Part shown: in pieces, positions 62,822-64,000 of the stretch
Layout: each line of letters opens with the position of its first letter
How positions within the stretch are numbered: the stretch's first letter is position 1
Translations under genes and position numbers: made by a program
The notes under the pieces: generated by a model
Told to the model about the DNA's origin: nothing
Databases searched by the model: none
Seen by the model: only the letters and a program-made list of their open reading frames with translations
Assembly (NCBI RefSeq): GCF_001667145.1
Contig: NZ_LZIF01000005.1
Coordinates: forward strand, 50,597 to 114,596
DNA from: Mycobacterium sp. 852002-51971_SCH5477799-a
Lineage (GTDB): Bacteria; Actinomycetota; Actinomycetes; Mycobacteriales; Mycobacteriaceae
Length of the DNA: 64,000 bases
Direction of reading: 5' to 3'

Positions 62822-63634
62822 TTGAACAACCAAAACCGAGCGACGTATACGCACGGCCATCACGAGTCGGTGTTGCGCTCTCACCAGCGACGCACCGCCG
62901 AGGACTCCGCCGCGTACTTGTTACCGCACCTAGAATCGGGGCTTTCCGTGCTCGACGTCGGTTGCGGGCCCGGCACCATCACCGCCGACCTTGCTGCGCG
63001 GGTCGCACCCGGACCGGTCACCGCGATCGACCAGGTTGCCGATGTGCTCAGTGTTGCCCGCGGCGAAGTCGAGCGACGGAATCTGTCCAACGTCTCGTTC
63101 GTCACCGCCGACGTGCACAACCTCGACTTTCCCGACGACACCTTTGATGTCGTCCACACGCATCAGGTGCTACAACATGTCGACGATCCGGTTGCGGCCC
63201 TGCGGGAGATGCGGCGGGTGTGCGCGCCGGGCGGCGTCGTGGCCGCCCGCGACGCCGACTACTCCGGGTTCATCTGGTACCCCGAGCTGCCCGCCCTCGA
63301 CCTGTGGCGTGACCTCTACCAGAACGTCGCGCGCGCCAACCGCGGCGAACCGGATGCGGGCCGGCGACTGCTGTCGTGGGCGCAGCAGGCGGGATTCGGC
63401 GACATCACGGCCACCGGCAGCCTGTGGTGTTATGCCACGCCCGAGACGCGCGACTGGTGGGGCGGAATGTGGGCCGACCGCATTCTGCACTCGACCGTGG
63501 CCCGTGACGTCGTGAGGCTTGACCTGGCGACCACCGCGCAGCTTGAGGAGATCTCCGCCGCGTGGCGAGAATGGGCCCGCGCCCCGGATGGCTGGATCGC
63601 CATCCCGCACGGCGAGATCATCTGCCGCGCATAG
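62822..63634 (+). CDS. SAM-dependent methyltransferase (class I, UbiE/Coq5-like)
   Basis: A 270-residue methyltransferase: LSVLDVGCGPGTITADLAARV is motif I, ITAIDQVADVLSVARGEV motif II, FPDDTFDVVHTHQVLQHVDDP motif post II. TTG start. Its pattern is like ubiquinone/menaquinone or small-molecule methyltransferases; substrate unknown. It converges on the SDR with four bases between stops. Confidence 0.9.
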   Translation: MNNQNRATYTHGHHESVLRSHQRRTAEDSAAYLLPHLESGLSVLDVGCGPGTITADLAARVAPGPVTAIDQVADVLSVARGEVERRNLSNVSFVTADVHNLDFPDDTFDVVHTHQVLQHVDDPVAALREMRRVCAPGGVVAARDADYSGFIWYPELPALDLWRDLYQNVARANRGEPDAGRRLLSWAQQAGFGDITATGSLWCYATPETRDWWGGMWADRILHSTVARDVVRLDLATTAQLEEISAAWREWARAPDGWIAIPHGEIICRA

Positions 63635-63638
63635 CTAT

Positions 63639-64000
63639 TCAGTCGAGAAACAGGTCCGGAATCGGTTGGTCGCCGCCGCCGTAGCGGGACAGGTCCGTGA
63701 CCCCGGCGGAGTGCAGCACATCGGCGTCGATGTAGCAGTTCCCGGTGGCTTCCCGGCTGGGACGGGAGATGATCTCGACGGCGGCGTCGGCCATGATCTC
63801 CGGGCTGCGCGACGACCCGGCCAGCTTGTCTCCGTCGGCCATGTTCGCCACCGCAGCGGTGGCGATATACGTCTGCGGCCAAAGGCAATTCACACCGATC
63901 CCGGCGGCGGCGTATTCGGCCGCCCAGCCCAGCGACAGCAGCGTCATGCCATATTTGGACAGGGTGGCCGGGTGGTCGCGCAGCCCGGAGATCATGGCCG
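63639..64000 (-). CDS. SDR family oxidoreductase, C-terminal part
   Basis: The last 120 codons of an SDR gene that runs in from beyond the right edge. SKYGMTLLSLGWAAEYAAAG contains the lysine of the catalytic YxxxK region (the tyrosine position is replaced or shifted here, since the preceding residues are PATLSKYGM), and GIGVNCLWPQTYIATAAV is the usual segment after it. The pattern LWP and ADGDK resembles hydroxysteroid dehydrogenase-like 2 and citronellal dehydrogenase types. The N-terminal cofactor domain is outside the window. Confidence 0.8.
   Translation of the reverse strand, partial: AMISGLRDHPATLSKYGMTLLSLGWAAEYAAAGIGVNCLWPQTYIATAAVANMADGDKLAGSSRSPEIMADAAVEIISRPSREATGNCYIDADVLHSAGVTDLSRYGGGDQPIPDLFLD

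Overview
The window is high-GC actinobacterial DNA from a Mycobacterium, most likely a non-tuberculous species. The main evidence is gene order. From about 9 kb to 41 kb it follows the M. tuberculosis Rv0798c-Rv0830 neighbourhood: encapsulin, DyP peroxidase, M18 peptidase, purL, purF, purM, ygfZ-like, aminodeoxychorismate lyase, nitrobindin, sseC2, cysA2, thiX, lmeA, glnR, mshD, phosphate ABC genes, phoU, LCP protein, dusB, desA1, TetR, MpaB-like, kmtR, deaminase and methyltransferase, then the lysT-gluT-aspT-pheU tRNA cluster. Locus names from M. tuberculosis are used from memory as guides, not as search results. Species cannot be fixed from the sequence alone.

Layout. 0-9.3 kb: a redox and xenobiotic island with a dehalogenase, VOC and DUF427 proteins, a quinone oxidoreductase, two tandem paralogous TetR regulators, an alpha/beta hydrolase, a MOSC-flavin reductase-ferredoxin fusion and an SDR. 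Four TGGG-N8-CCCA sites lie in front of the TetR pair and three of its neighbours and look like one small regulon. 9.4-11.2 kb: a two-gene encapsulin nanocompartment with DyP cargo. 11.3-22 kb: M18 peptidase, purine genes and a folate/PLP block. 22-26 kb: sulfur-transfer operon (DUF4395, cysA2, sseC2) preceded by a 22-residue leader peptide ending in seven cysteines, a translational attenuator. 26-32.6 kb: glnR, mshD, a complete pstS-pstC-pstA-pstB set and convergent phoU. 32.6-41.2 kb: LCP ligase, dusB, desA1, regulators, and a KmtR metal sensor next to a 67-residue protein that is one third histidine.

41.27-54.58 kb is a 13.3-kb integrated element in the 3' half of tRNA-Lys(UUU). It is bounded by a perfect 49-bp direct repeat, with paired 11-bp-spaced TGTGGAC repeats just inside each end as probable integrase arm sites. 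It carries a tyrosine integrase, a serine recombinase, excisionase-like helix-turn-helix proteins, a P-loop ATPase, a zinc-motif protein resembling small terminase subunits, and one HK97-type major capsid protein with three tiny downstream genes. No portal, large terminase or tail gene is present. Next to the integrase is a pair: a small helical protein and a NACHT-like STAND ATPase, both carrying a similar short glycine/valine/asparagine motif. The element looks like a capsid-encoding phage satellite or reduced prophage with an NLR-type defence cargo, and is the best candidate for an undescribed system.

54.6-64 kb: four tRNA genes, an AtoE-type fatty acid transporter, an SDR/TetR/cytochrome P450 group sharing a 13-bp operator, DUF5994, small proteins, a cold-shock protein with a strong terminator, a VanX-like dipeptidase, a methyltransferase and the end of an SDR gene.
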